NCBI RefSeq assembly: GCF_006385255.1
Contig: NZ_VFJE01000047.1
Location: forward strand, 1 to 64,000
Direction: 5' to 3'
Source of the DNA: Flavobacterium microcysteis
GTDB lineage: Bacteria > Bacteroidota > Bacteroidia > Flavobacteriales > Flavobacteriaceae
DNA: 64,000 nucleotides
The notes below the pieces were generated by a model. That model searched no databases and was not told where the DNA came from. It saw only the letters and a list, made by a program, of their open reading frames with translations. This document shows, piece by piece, positions 16,484 to 26,300 of the stretch. The position numbers were made by a program, and so were the translations under genes. The stretch's first letter is position 1. Every line of letters begins with the position of its first letter.

Positions 16484-17395
16484 ATGTCTTGGATTTATCT
16501 TGAAAAGCTTTGGAAACGAACAACGGAACCAAATACCGGAACAAATACTGACACCAGTTCCTGGGACAAGGAAATTGAAATATTATACCGATTGGGTATT
16601 AGTATGGAAGATGCCCTGCAATTTCTTTATTTTAAAAAACCCGATTTTGAAGGCTTTAAATCCTGGGTAATTGCTAATAAAAAAGCAACGCTGGTTCAGA
16701 CAGAACAGGAAGAAGTACTTTCGAAAGAAGACCTTGAATTTTGGGACAAAAACGGATATATTGTCATCAAAGAAGCTATTTCAAAAGAAGATTGCAAAGC
16801 TACTGAAAATGCCATCTGGAATTTCTTAGGGATGTATCCTGAAAAAAAAGAAACCTGGTATAACCGACATGCAGAGCAAAAAGGGCTAATGCTTAGTTTT
16901 TCAAACCACGAAACCCTAAATAAAAACAGGCTTTCTGAACGAATTCGGAAGGCCTATACACAGCTTTATAAAACCGATAAAATTTACCACACTGTTGACA
17001 AGGTCAGTTTTAATCCTCCGGAAACAGAAAACTTTAAATTTATGGGTAGTCCGCTTCATTGGGATGTAAGCCTGAAAACACCTATTCCTTTTGGACTACA
17101 GGGACTGCTTTATCTAACCGACTGCGGCCCTAATGATGGTGCCTTCCATTGTGTTTCGGGATTCCACAACAAAATCAATTCCTGGTTGGAAAAACTGCAG
17201 CCTGATGAAAACCCAAGAGAAAAGGCACTCAACACACTATCTCCTATTCCGGTTATAGGCAATGCCGGTGATTTTATTATCTGGCAAAATACATTACCGC
17301 ATTGTGCCACAGCCAATCAAGGCAAAAACCCAAGAATGGTACAATATCTTACCTACTTTCCGGATGATTACCGTTCCGCTTCAGAATGGATTTAA
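16484..17395 (+). CDS. Phytanoyl-CoA dioxygenase (PhyH) family protein
   Basis: 303 residues. The Fe(II)/2-oxoglutarate oxygenase facial triad can be read: HxD in SPLHWDVS and the distal His in LPHCATANQ, followed by the Arg of KNPRMVQYL that binds 2-oxoglutarate; LLYLTDCGPNDGAFHCVSGF is a typical PhyH stretch. The N-terminal 75 residues are an extra helical segment. No signal peptide. Hydroxylates an unknown substrate. It stands alone after a terminator, with its own -7 box, next to the dioxygenase operon. Confidence 0.88.
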   Translation: MSWIYLEKLWKRTTEPNTGTNTDTSSWDKEIEILYRLGISMEDALQFLYFKKPDFEGFKSWVIANKKATLVQTEQEEVLSKEDLEFWDKNGYIVIKEAISKEDCKATENAIWNFLGMYPEKKETWYNRHAEQKGLMLSFSNHETLNKNRLSERIRKAYTQLYKTDKIYHTVDKVSFNPPETENFKFMGSPLHWDVSLKTPIPFGLQGLLYLTDCGPNDGAFHCVSGFHNKINSWLEKLQPDENPREKALNTLSPIPVIGNAGDFIIWQNTLPHCATANQGKNPRMVQYLTYFPDDYRSASEWI

Positions 17396-17411
17396 AGGAT
17401 TGCGAGAAAAA

Positions 17412-17921
17412 TTATGATTTGTTGATAATGCTCCATCTTGGTATTTTGGCATTATCACCTTCCTTAAGAATGAAGCGATAGCCATGATTTGAATCCACTA
17501 TTTCACGGCTTGTTGGGTCTGTGATAGTGTATTCGATATGAGCTTTCTGTTTGAAATATTTTTTCCATGCCGGAAATACATCCAGATATTTCCCTCTGAT
17601 GGATTGAAATTTCAAAGTCTTTGAAACTTCTTTATGTTCCAGTTTAAAGTCAACATATAAGCATTCGTCCCACTCGCTCTTGCTTTCAAGATCGGCATCA
17701 GAAATAGAAGACGGAGCATATATAATCGTATAGGTCGAGTCAGATGCCTGCTCCATAATCTTATAAAACCGATACGAAAGTGTCGTCAGTGAAGCAATTT
17801 TATCAGAAGCCTGTCGGGCATTCCCTTTATCAGTTTTTGAAATAGAACTGATAAAAACCACATCCTGCGCCATGCTGATGGTGCACACAAAAAATACGGC
17901 AGATGACAGAATTATTTTCAT
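17412..17921 (-). CDS. Hypothetical secreted protein
   Basis: 169 residues with a clear signal peptide (IILSSAVFFVCTISMAQ, cleavage after MAQ). The mature part is a mixed alpha/beta sequence without a family I recognise. It ends convergently with the PhyH gene with a 16-nt gap. Probably periplasmic or surface-exposed. Confidence 0.72.
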   Translation of the reverse strand: MKIILSSAVFFVCTISMAQDVVFISSISKTDKGNARQASDKIASLTTLSYRFYKIMEQASDSTYTIIYAPSSISDADLESKSEWDECLYVDFKLEHKEVSKTLKFQSIRGKYLDVFPAWKKYFKQKAHIEYTITDPTSREIVDSNHGYRFILKEGDNAKIPRWSIINKS

Positions 17922-18037
17922 AACGTTGCTGTTGGATAGTACAAAGATATTGCAAAAAGAACATCACTTTTTCACATTCGCAACTTATTTTGAACAAAAA
18001 AGCGCTTTTTTTACGACCCTAAAATAATTTCTTTTTA

Positions 18038-18481
18038 TCACACACTGTAGAAAAAGTTTTTCCTGTCCATGCCCGATCCAAAGTACTGCCAGTTGATGTT
18101 AAGGACATTTTTTATGGTCTTTTTCAGTATTGAAAAATCATTTGGCTTTGTGATGTAAATGTTGGCACCATTGACAAAAGTTTCTTCAATATCTTTTTCT
18201 AAAGAAGAAGTCGAATAGATGGCTATTGATATATCCATAAATCGAGGATTGGATCTTATCTGCTTCAGGCTTTCTGTTCCCGAAACAAGCGGCATGTTCA
18301 AATCCAGAAATATAATTTGCGGTAAGGTGATATCATCTCTATTGAGATAATCCATCAATTCTAAAGCATTCTTGAACATCTGCAAATGAATAGAATTGTC
18401 AATTCCTTTGATCACTTCTTCAAATAATTCTCGATCATCCTGGTCGTCATCGACAAGAAAAACATACATGTATGAATCCAT
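18038..18481 (-). CDS. Stand-alone response-regulator receiver (CheY-like)
   Basis: 147 residues, receiver domain only: acidic cluster VDDDQDDRE, phospho-acceptor Asp60 in IFLDLNMP, Thr/Ser in YSTSS and the conserved Lys in TKPND. Receivers of this sort act with phytochrome-like or PAS kinases and pass signals by protein contact. No kinase is adjacent. It is a close paralogue of the receiver at 32896-33348 (shared DIEETFV.GANIYI.KPNDF and a matching C-terminus), which does have a kinase partner, so cross-talk is possible. Confidence 0.92.
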   Translation of the reverse strand: MDSYMYVFLVDDDQDDRELFEEVIKGIDNSIHLQMFKNALELMDYLNRDDITLPQIIFLDLNMPLVSGTESLKQIRSNPRFMDISIAIYSTSSLEKDIEETFVNGANIYITKPNDFSILKKTIKNVLNINWQYFGSGMDRKNFFYSV

Positions 18482-18603
18482 AATTCGGATAAATATTTAG
18501 GTATTGGGTTAGTCAAAACAATAGCTTGGCCTGATACATGGCTAAAATTTTGGTTCTGCTCTGTATCGCCTTTAAAAATGTATCAATAGAACGGTCATAC
18601 AGA

Positions 18604-19038
18604 TCATTCTTCCTTATTACCCAAGATTAACATGTAGATGTCATGTTTTAAAAAAAGGGTAAGGAAGTCTTTTCCTGAATTCCAGGTCATAAAAATTTTT
18701 GATTCTTCGTCTTTAACGGAACTATGCAGTTCTTCATAGCTATGCTCCGAATCGAGGCTGGGATGGAAAGATGACAAATTGCTGATTGTTTCTTCAAATT
18801 TGAGATTATTCTCTGCCAACAGTCGCCTTACTTCTTTAAAAGCTGTAGTAAACCCATTAATATCTCTCTCGAAATTAATGATATAAATATTATCCTCTTC
18901 CGGATGGTTATACCATTTGTAGTATATCATATCCTTTTCGCTTAGTGGGGCGGGATATATAGAAATAGGAGTTTTTCCAAAAGTCTGTGAAAGACCTTTG
19001 GAACAAATAAGCAACAATAAGAAACAAACTAATTTCAC
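18604..19038 (-). CDS. Hypothetical secreted protein
   Basis: The frame opens with TTG at 19047; the GTG at 19036-19038 gives a more usual signal peptide (M)KLVCFLLLLICSKGLSQ and is preferred, for 144 residues. The mature part is acidic, with EDNIYIINFERDINGFTTAF and a closing LKHDIYMLILGNK. No recognised family. Expressed on the same strand as the receiver gene, 122 bp upstream of it; a shared transcript is possible. Confidence 0.6.
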   Translation of the reverse strand: MKLVCFLLLLICSKGLSQTFGKTPISIYPAPLSEKDMIYYKWYNHPEEDNIYIINFERDINGFTTAFKEVRRLLAENNLKFEETISNLSSFHPSLDSEHSYEELHSSVKDEESKIFMTWNSGKDFLTLFLKHDIYMLILGNKEE

Positions 19039-19225
19039 AGTTCCCAATGGTTATGAAAACAAAGTTATTTATATCTATTCCTAAAAATGTTACATAATTA
19101 TAAGATAGAGTTATCTTATTACACAGAAACCTATCATTTCCGGCACAAGATGCGATAGTTCTCAAAATGCAAAATAAAAAGGATTTTCCCATTGCGAAGA
19201 ATCCTTTTTACTTTACGAAACACTA

Positions 19226-20038
19226 TTACTTGACTTTTGCGTTGTCAAGAAACTTGTTTATCTTTTTGATACTTTCGTTTATGAATTTGAATTTATTCGC
19301 ATTATTGATATCATACGACAAAATGCCTCGCACAACCCATGCTTCTGAAATTTCCGAAATATTCAATTTAGTACTGCTATAAAAATCATTTTCATTACTC
19401 AGTACAAAAACACTATCGTCGTAAGTACTTTTTGCCACACGGTTGATGAACAATCCTTTTTCACCACTTACAAAAACAATAATAGAATCATTTTCGATTT
19501 GGTCGATGTCAATCTTTTCGCAAACTACAAATGAATTTTCATCTATTATAGGAAACATATTATTACTCACCACTTGAAATACTCTGGAATCATCAGCTAT
19601 TATAAAAGGAAAGCTGTATTTCGGAAGAATATCAAGCAAAGAAACGTTGTCATTTCCTTTGGCATATTGAAACTGTACTTCTCGTGAAATTAGGGGTGTA
19701 TGATTGGTATAAGCTCCTATTTTTTTCTTGTTTAGGAATATCTCATTCAAGTCAAGCTCATAAAGCTCGCAAATTGTGATTATCGAATCAAAATCTACAC
19801 TATCTCTTTTTTTCCAAGTAGAAATGGTATTTGGCTTAATGTTCAAAAACTCAGATAATTCGATATCTGTCTTGATTTTCAGCGCTTTCTTCAATCTACT
19901 AATAACGCTAATGGCGTTTTGTGATTTATTTTCTTGGATATTCGCAAAATGTATTGTAACTTTATCCAAGGATAAAATTAGATTCATGAAATCCGTTAAA
20001 AAATCCACTTTAAGAAATTGTCTGCACATCAATTTCAT
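19226..20038 (-). CDS. CI-like repressor: HTH plus S24/LexA-type C-terminal domain
   Basis: Up to 270 residues; the ATG at 19985-19987 (residue 18) is an alternative start. An N-terminal helix-turn-helix of the phage CI type (VISRLKKALKIKTDIELSEF ... NTISTWKKR) is followed from about residue 125 by an S24-like fold: FPFIIADDSRVFQVVSNNMF, then a beta-rich segment with GEKGLFINRVAKS. In LexA/CI proteins the catalytic Ser lies in a D-SM-P motif; here the equivalent is SNNMFPI and a catalytic Lys is not certain, so self-cleavage is doubtful. No prophage genes surround it. It is divergent from the giant T9SS cargo gene and may control it and itself. Confidence 0.82.
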   Translation of the reverse strand: MKLMCRQFLKVDFLTDFMNLILSLDKVTIHFANIQENKSQNAISVISRLKKALKIKTDIELSEFLNIKPNTISTWKKRDSVDFDSIITICELYELDLNEIFLNKKKIGAYTNHTPLISREVQFQYAKGNDNVSLLDILPKYSFPFIIADDSRVFQVVSNNMFPIIDENSFVVCEKIDIDQIENDSIIVFVSGEKGLFINRVAKSTYDDSVFVLSNENDFYSSTKLNISEISEAWVVRGILSYDINNANKFKFINESIKKINKFLDNAKVK

Positions 20039-20341
20039 AAAGCATTTTTTTAAAAAATATTCACAAGTACGTGGTATTTTTTAAACACCATGCATAAAGT
20101 CATATCACAGAATGAATCTATGAGGGCTGGTTCTGGAAATTTGGGTTTTTTGCGAACTATTAATTTAATAACAATTCGAAAACAAATATATACTTTTTCT
20201 AAAAATACCACTAAAAACATAGTATAAATTATTCATAATTACCCAATTACAATACATATGTAAGAAAAAGGCTAAAAAAACTATTAATTTCCCGTTAAAA
20301 TAAAGGTTCCCAAATCTATCTATTAACTAAATGCACTGCTT
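20039..20341. other. Divergent regulatory region, repressor / T9SS cargo
   Basis: 303 bp of very A/T-rich DNA between the CI-like repressor and the 2341-residue cargo gene. It contains the imperfect palindrome at 20072-20090 and a separate inverted copy of one half-site (AAAAATACCAC at 20201-20211). No gene seen. Confidence 0.6.
20072..20090. promoter_or_regulatory. Candidate operator of the CI-like repressor
   Basis: TGGTATTTTTTAAACACCA, an imperfect 19-bp palindrome with TGGT/ACCA ends, lies 34 bp before the repressor start. The half-site GTGGTATTTTT recurs inverted at 20201-20211, towards the cargo gene. This is the usual layout for an autoregulated repressor; binding is inferred. Confidence 0.4.
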
Positions 20342-23300
20342 ATGAAAATTAATTTTACTTTTCACAGGGCGTATTATTTTTTATACTCCCCAATCCTAAT
20401 CTTATTGCTTTTTTACCATAATCCTCTCAGTGCGCAATCCACTAGAGTTTATGCTACCGTAATTTCGGGCGAAAGCAATACCGACCTTTCTGCCAATGCA
20501 GTCGACGGAAATCTTGCCACAAAAGCTAATGTAAGGGCAAGTTCTGGACTAGCATTAGGTATTGGAGCTTATTCAGGTTATATTGAACTTGAATATGCTA
20601 CACCTTTACCAGCCAATACGACTTCTTACATTAAAATTCAGACCGATGAAAATCTCCTCCCATCCCTATTAGGAGGAAGCCTAGGAGGACTGCTATCTAA
20701 TGTATTAGGAACCGTATTGATTGGAAACCAAGAGTTTACAGTTCAAGCCAAAAATGGAAACGATGTCCTCTTACAAGGTGACAGCCAGGATATTGGCGAA
20801 TTTGCAACAGAAAGACTCCGAATCGTGACTGACGAAACGGGCGATTATTTTGTTGCTATAACTCCTGCACAATCCTACAACAGAATCCGTTTGAGAAACA
20901 GAATAGGAAGTCTTCTAGGATTGTTCAACACAAAACAGTTAGGTGTCTTTGACGCTTTTTATATTTCAGACCCAGACGATTGTGGTTATGCTTCCTACAC
21001 TTCTTATAGTGGTAGCGGCATTAGCCTCGACCTTTTGAATCTTGGTGGAGCCGGAGTAACCAATCCTAAAAATGTATTAGATTCTGACCCTAACAGTTTT
21101 TCCCGATTGAGTTTGGGTATCTTAGGTGTAGCAGCATCTATAGAGCAAACCGTTTATTTTGACGGCTTATCACGAACAACTGACGAATTCGATGTCCGAT
21201 TAAAAGTCGATCCGTCCTTATTAGCTTTAGGTGTCGCGAACAATATCCAGATTATTGCGTATAACGGCCCTGCAATTGTAGATTCAAGGTCTTTAAGTTC
21301 TTTATTGAATTTAGACCTACTGACTTTACTACAAGGAAACCAAGTCGCTACTATCCCTTTTGCCCCAAATGCACCAGCCGATAGAATTACAATCCGTTAC
21401 TCTTCCTTGCTCAATTTGCAGTTAACACAGCGCCTCGATCTTTATGATATTGTCCGCGTTCCTAAAATGCCTACTATCACTGATCCAGCTACTTTAAATG
21501 CTATAGTATGTTCCGGAAGTACCGCTTCGCTAATTGCGACAACCGCAGATGGAAATGAAATCAGATGGTATAACACTGCTACAGGCGGCCCTATTTTAGG
21601 AACTGTTGCATCAGGAGCTCCATTCGTGACAACACAATTAAGCGCAGACACTATATTTTATGTGGCAGCTGCAAAGATTGGATGTACAGAAGAATCCCGA
21701 AGAGTAGCTGTTCCTGTTAAGGTAATCAACTTGCCTACTGCTGCAGATATCAACATCCAAAGTTCGCTTGTTGCCTGTCAAGGTAACATAGTCCTTACGC
21801 CAACTACCACAATAGGCGGTGCCTTGATCCGATATTACACAGACCAGAACAAGACTCAGGAAATCACCACTGGATTTGCCGGACATGCGGGAGTGACCTA
21901 TGTGAAAAACCCTGCCACGGGAGCGCTAACTATAACCGGATTAAGTGAAGCCAATTCGCCTTACTCCTATTTTATATCTCTGACTGCAGGCGGACTTTGC
22001 GAAAACACGGTCAACAACCTGAAAGAAGTAACTGTAAATGTATCTTCCATACTTAATTTACAGATACAGCCAGCTATATCCGGATGTGGTTCTGTTAATC
22101 TTGCCGATGCAATTATAAACCTCAACCCTACCACTACCTATTTATTCTTTAATGCTTCTAATGCTCCTATTACGGCAGAAGCAGCATCAAACATAACCAC
22201 AAGCGGTACGTATTATATACAAGCACAGGGCGCCAATGCAAGCTGTTCTTCTGATATACTTCCGGTTGTTGTAACGGTAAATGCACAGCCAAACCTGTCC
22301 ATCACCAATACGGCTCTGGTTACTCAAATAGGAAGCACGGTTACTTTAGATGCAGTTTCCACCGGAGCCATTACATGGTATGCTCCTAACGGAACAGCAC
22401 TTCCGTCTAATGTTGCAGGCCCATTTGCTACAGCAGGATACTATACTTTTACTGCTATTGCATCTGACGGAATCTGCTCCATAAGCGGTTCTGTTACCAT
22501 AACAGTATTAGATCCAAACGAATGCCCTCCTTTATCAGAAAGAAAATATGCTAACTCCCAACGTTGGAATACGATACTAACAGGAGGCGTAATTAATGAA
22601 GGAAGTGCCGTTGACGGAAATGTCCAGACTTTCTCTACTATCACAACCGGAATCGGATTATTAGGTATTGGTACAACTTCTCAAATTTTAGAATGGAGCG
22701 AAACCATTTCTGCCGGAACTCCCGTAACCATAAAATTAGGTTCTGAATATAGCGGCGTTACGCTTGCAGGTGGTTTTTCAGTTGTAGGAACAAAAAGAAA
22801 CGGCTCAGGAGTACCAGTAGATGTTGGAACGCTCCAGTCTGTTTCCGGATCGTTATTAAACCTATTGTCTGGTCAAAACAACTTTGAATATACTTTCGTT
22901 CCGGCAAATAATGCTGGCCCACAAGCTTACGACGGTGTTAGAATTGAAATCACTTCATTGCTTAGTGTAGCTCAAAGCGCAAAAATTTACGAAGCCTATT
23001 ACAAAACTCCAGTCACTCAGGTAGCCTGCCAAACCGGCGACGTCGAAGACGTACTCTATGGAGCAATTGATTTGGGAATTGGAGCTGCCACTTCTTTAGT
23101 TGGCGTAACCACTCCTCGTAATGCGATTGACAATAGCGAGACTTCGTTTGCCACTATGCTTAGCAGTGTAGGAATTTTGGCTGCGGCAGAACTAACAACG
23201 GTATTCCGCACACCTTCAGTAGTAGGTGATACTTTAAAAATAAGAATCTCAAGACCAGGTTCTTTATTGAACTTAAATCTTCTTGCAGGAATTACTATCC

Positions 23301-26300
23301 AGCCTGTCTTAAACGAAGCTTTGGCTGGCCCAGCTATTGGCAATGCAAGCGTACTGCTTAATCTGCAGTTGCTTCCAGGTGATCAAGGCGCAATCCTTAC
23401 GGTTGTTCCTCAGCATTCATTTGACAGAATCAGAATCCGTTTTGGTGGTGTAGCCAATGTATTAGACCAATTGCGAATCCACAACATCGAAAGGGTTGCC
23501 AATACTAAAGTACTGGGCGGCGATGAAAATAATGCCGTTGAAGCCTGTCAGGGAGAAACCATTAGGTTAGAAGCAGATTCGATAGCCTGTACATCCTTTA
23601 TATGGTATGATGCGAGAGTTGGCGGAAATGTTGTTTCTACCGGAAATTCCTTTACGCTCCCAAATAACTTATCGGCCGGGACACACGTTTATTATGTACA
23701 GCCGGTTCGATTTGGATGTCAATTCATGGCTCGCGGAAAAGTCAGCGTTTTGGTAACGCAAACAGCTCCTACAGATGCGATTGCTTCTGTTCAGATTAAC
23801 GGAGGAAACACGACTTCGTTTTGTACTGCTACAGGAAACGTAGTTCTTGACGCTGTTTTGAATTCGACCATGACACTCACTAATCCTGTTTTTTATTGGT
23901 ATCAATTAAATGGTACAACGCAAACTTTGATTCCGTCAGAAACAGATTCCAGTCTTGCTCTAACAGGACTTACTCCGGGAACATATACTTACTTTGTAGG
24001 AGTTAGCTCAGATGAATATTGTCAGACTGCAATGGCAGACAGAACGCAGGTTACATTTACAATCCTGCCTCCTTCAACTGCCGGAGATGTAACGATAGAC
24101 AACAAGACGGTTTGTCTTAACAGTACTGTTACCTTAGCGCCTACAAGCACTTTGGCCAGTCCGCAGTTTACCTATTATTTTACAAACGATACGACCCAGC
24201 CTATTACTAATAGTACGGTTGGCGGTATTACCTATGCGCTTGGAACCAACGGAACACTTTCCATAACCGGACTTGTTACAGCCGGTAGCCCTTATACCTA
24301 TTATATTGCGGTTACCAGCAACACTACCTGCTTAAATACGGCAGGTAATCTAAAAGCGGTTACAGTTACTGTTGGAAATCCTCCTGCACCTACAACAAAT
24401 AATGCTACACAAAATTTCTGTAGCACTAACAATCCAACTGTTGCCAATTTACAGGTCAATGAAGCTAACATCGTATTTTACAATCAGCCATTAGGAGGCG
24501 TTCCGCTTTCTTTGACAACTCCTTTGGTTGCCGGAATTTACTATGTTGCACAGATTGACGGAAGTTGTGAAAGCGATACCAGACTGGCTATTACGGTGAC
24601 AATAGGAAATCCACCTACACCAACAACGGCCAATCCTATCCAAAATTTCTGTCAGCTTGACAATCCAACTGTAGCTTCCATACAGGTCAACGAACCAAAT
24701 GTTGTCTTCTATGATGCAGAAGTAAACGGAAACCTATTGGCTCCTACTACTCCTTTGACTGCAGGAATTTATTACGCTTCCATCTTAGACGGAACTTGCG
24801 AAAGTCTAGAAAGATTACCAATCACAGTAACGATTACTGATCCGGGAACACCTACAACAGCTGCAACAACACAGAACTTCTGTCAGGGCGACAATCCAAC
24901 AGTAGCTGATTTGGATGTGAATCAAACCAATGTGGTATTCTACAGTTTACCAAATGGTGGTACGCCTTTAGCTCCAACCGAAGCTTTGACGAACGGAACC
25001 TATTATGCGAGCCTGGTTGATCCAACCGGTTGCGAAAGCGTGATGCGTCTTGCTATTACAGTAAACATTACCGTTGTAGGTACGCCAACAACAAACGATA
25101 CTACGCAAGACTTCTGTTTGGAAGACAATCCGACAGTTGCCAGTATACAGGTCAATGAACCAAACGTAATTTTCTACAACGCTCCTACCGGCGGAAGTCA
25201 ATATGCTTCTACAGCTCCATTGACAAGCGGAATTTACTATGCTTCATTGGTGAACGGCGTTTGCCATAGCGAAACACGACTGGCGATTACGGTTACAGTT
25301 GCCAATCCGAATACTCCTATAACCAAATTTGCAACACAGAACTTCTGTCAGGCAAACAACCCAACTGTGGCTGATCTTGATGTTAATGAAACCAATGTTG
25401 TATTTTATGATGCATTAACTGGAGGCAACCTTCTAGCGCCAACAACACCGTTGGTTGCAGGAATCTATTATGCTGCACTTCAAGTAGGCGATTGTGAAAG
25501 TGCTTTCAGGCTTGCAATTACAGTAACTATTAGTAATCCTGCCACGCCAACTACAAATGATGATACACAAGAATTTTGTAGTGCACAAAACCCAACAATT
25601 GCCAATCTTCAGGTAAATGAACCAAATGTGGTATTCTATAACTTGCCTACAGGCGGAACGCCACTAGCTCTAACTGAGGCTTTGACTAATGGAACCTATT
25701 ATGTTAGCTTGCGAGATGGAACAGGCTGTGAAAGTGTCAATCGTCTGCAAATTACGGTAAGCATAACAGTGGTGGGAATACCAACAACAACTAGCACCAC
25801 TCAGAACTTCTGTCTGTCAAGCAATCCAACAGTTGCCAACATACAGGTTAACGAACCGGGAGTTGTATTTTTTGATGCTCCAACAGGCGGCAATATCATT
25901 GCGACTACAAGCGTATTGACTGCAGGAGTTTATTATGCTTCCCTATTCAACGGAATTTGTGAAAGCGAAGCAAGACTGGCTATTACCGTAACAATAGGTA
26001 ATCCTTCTACTCCAACAACCAATAATGCTTCTCAAAGTTTCTGTTTATCAAGCAACCCAACAGTTAGCAATATCCAAGTAAATGGTGCAAATATCATTTT
26101 CTACAATGCTCCAAACGGAGGCACTCCTTTAGCTCCAACTACTGCATTGACAAATGGTATTTATTATGCCTCTACTACTGATGGTGTCTGCGAAAGCATC
26201 AACAGACTTGCCATTACGGTTACAATAAACAACCCTAACACACCTACAACCGGTAATCCGATTCAGGATTTCTGTCAGGCGGATGGCCCAACAATTGCAA

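Noticed and set aside
19167..19382. Plus-strand ORF near the repressor
   Set aside because: Antisense to the CI-like repressor's 3' end, with no promoter or family resemblance.
19226..20038. Prophage remnant suggested by the CI-like repressor
   Set aside because: No integrase, structural phage genes or attachment repeats were found on either side.
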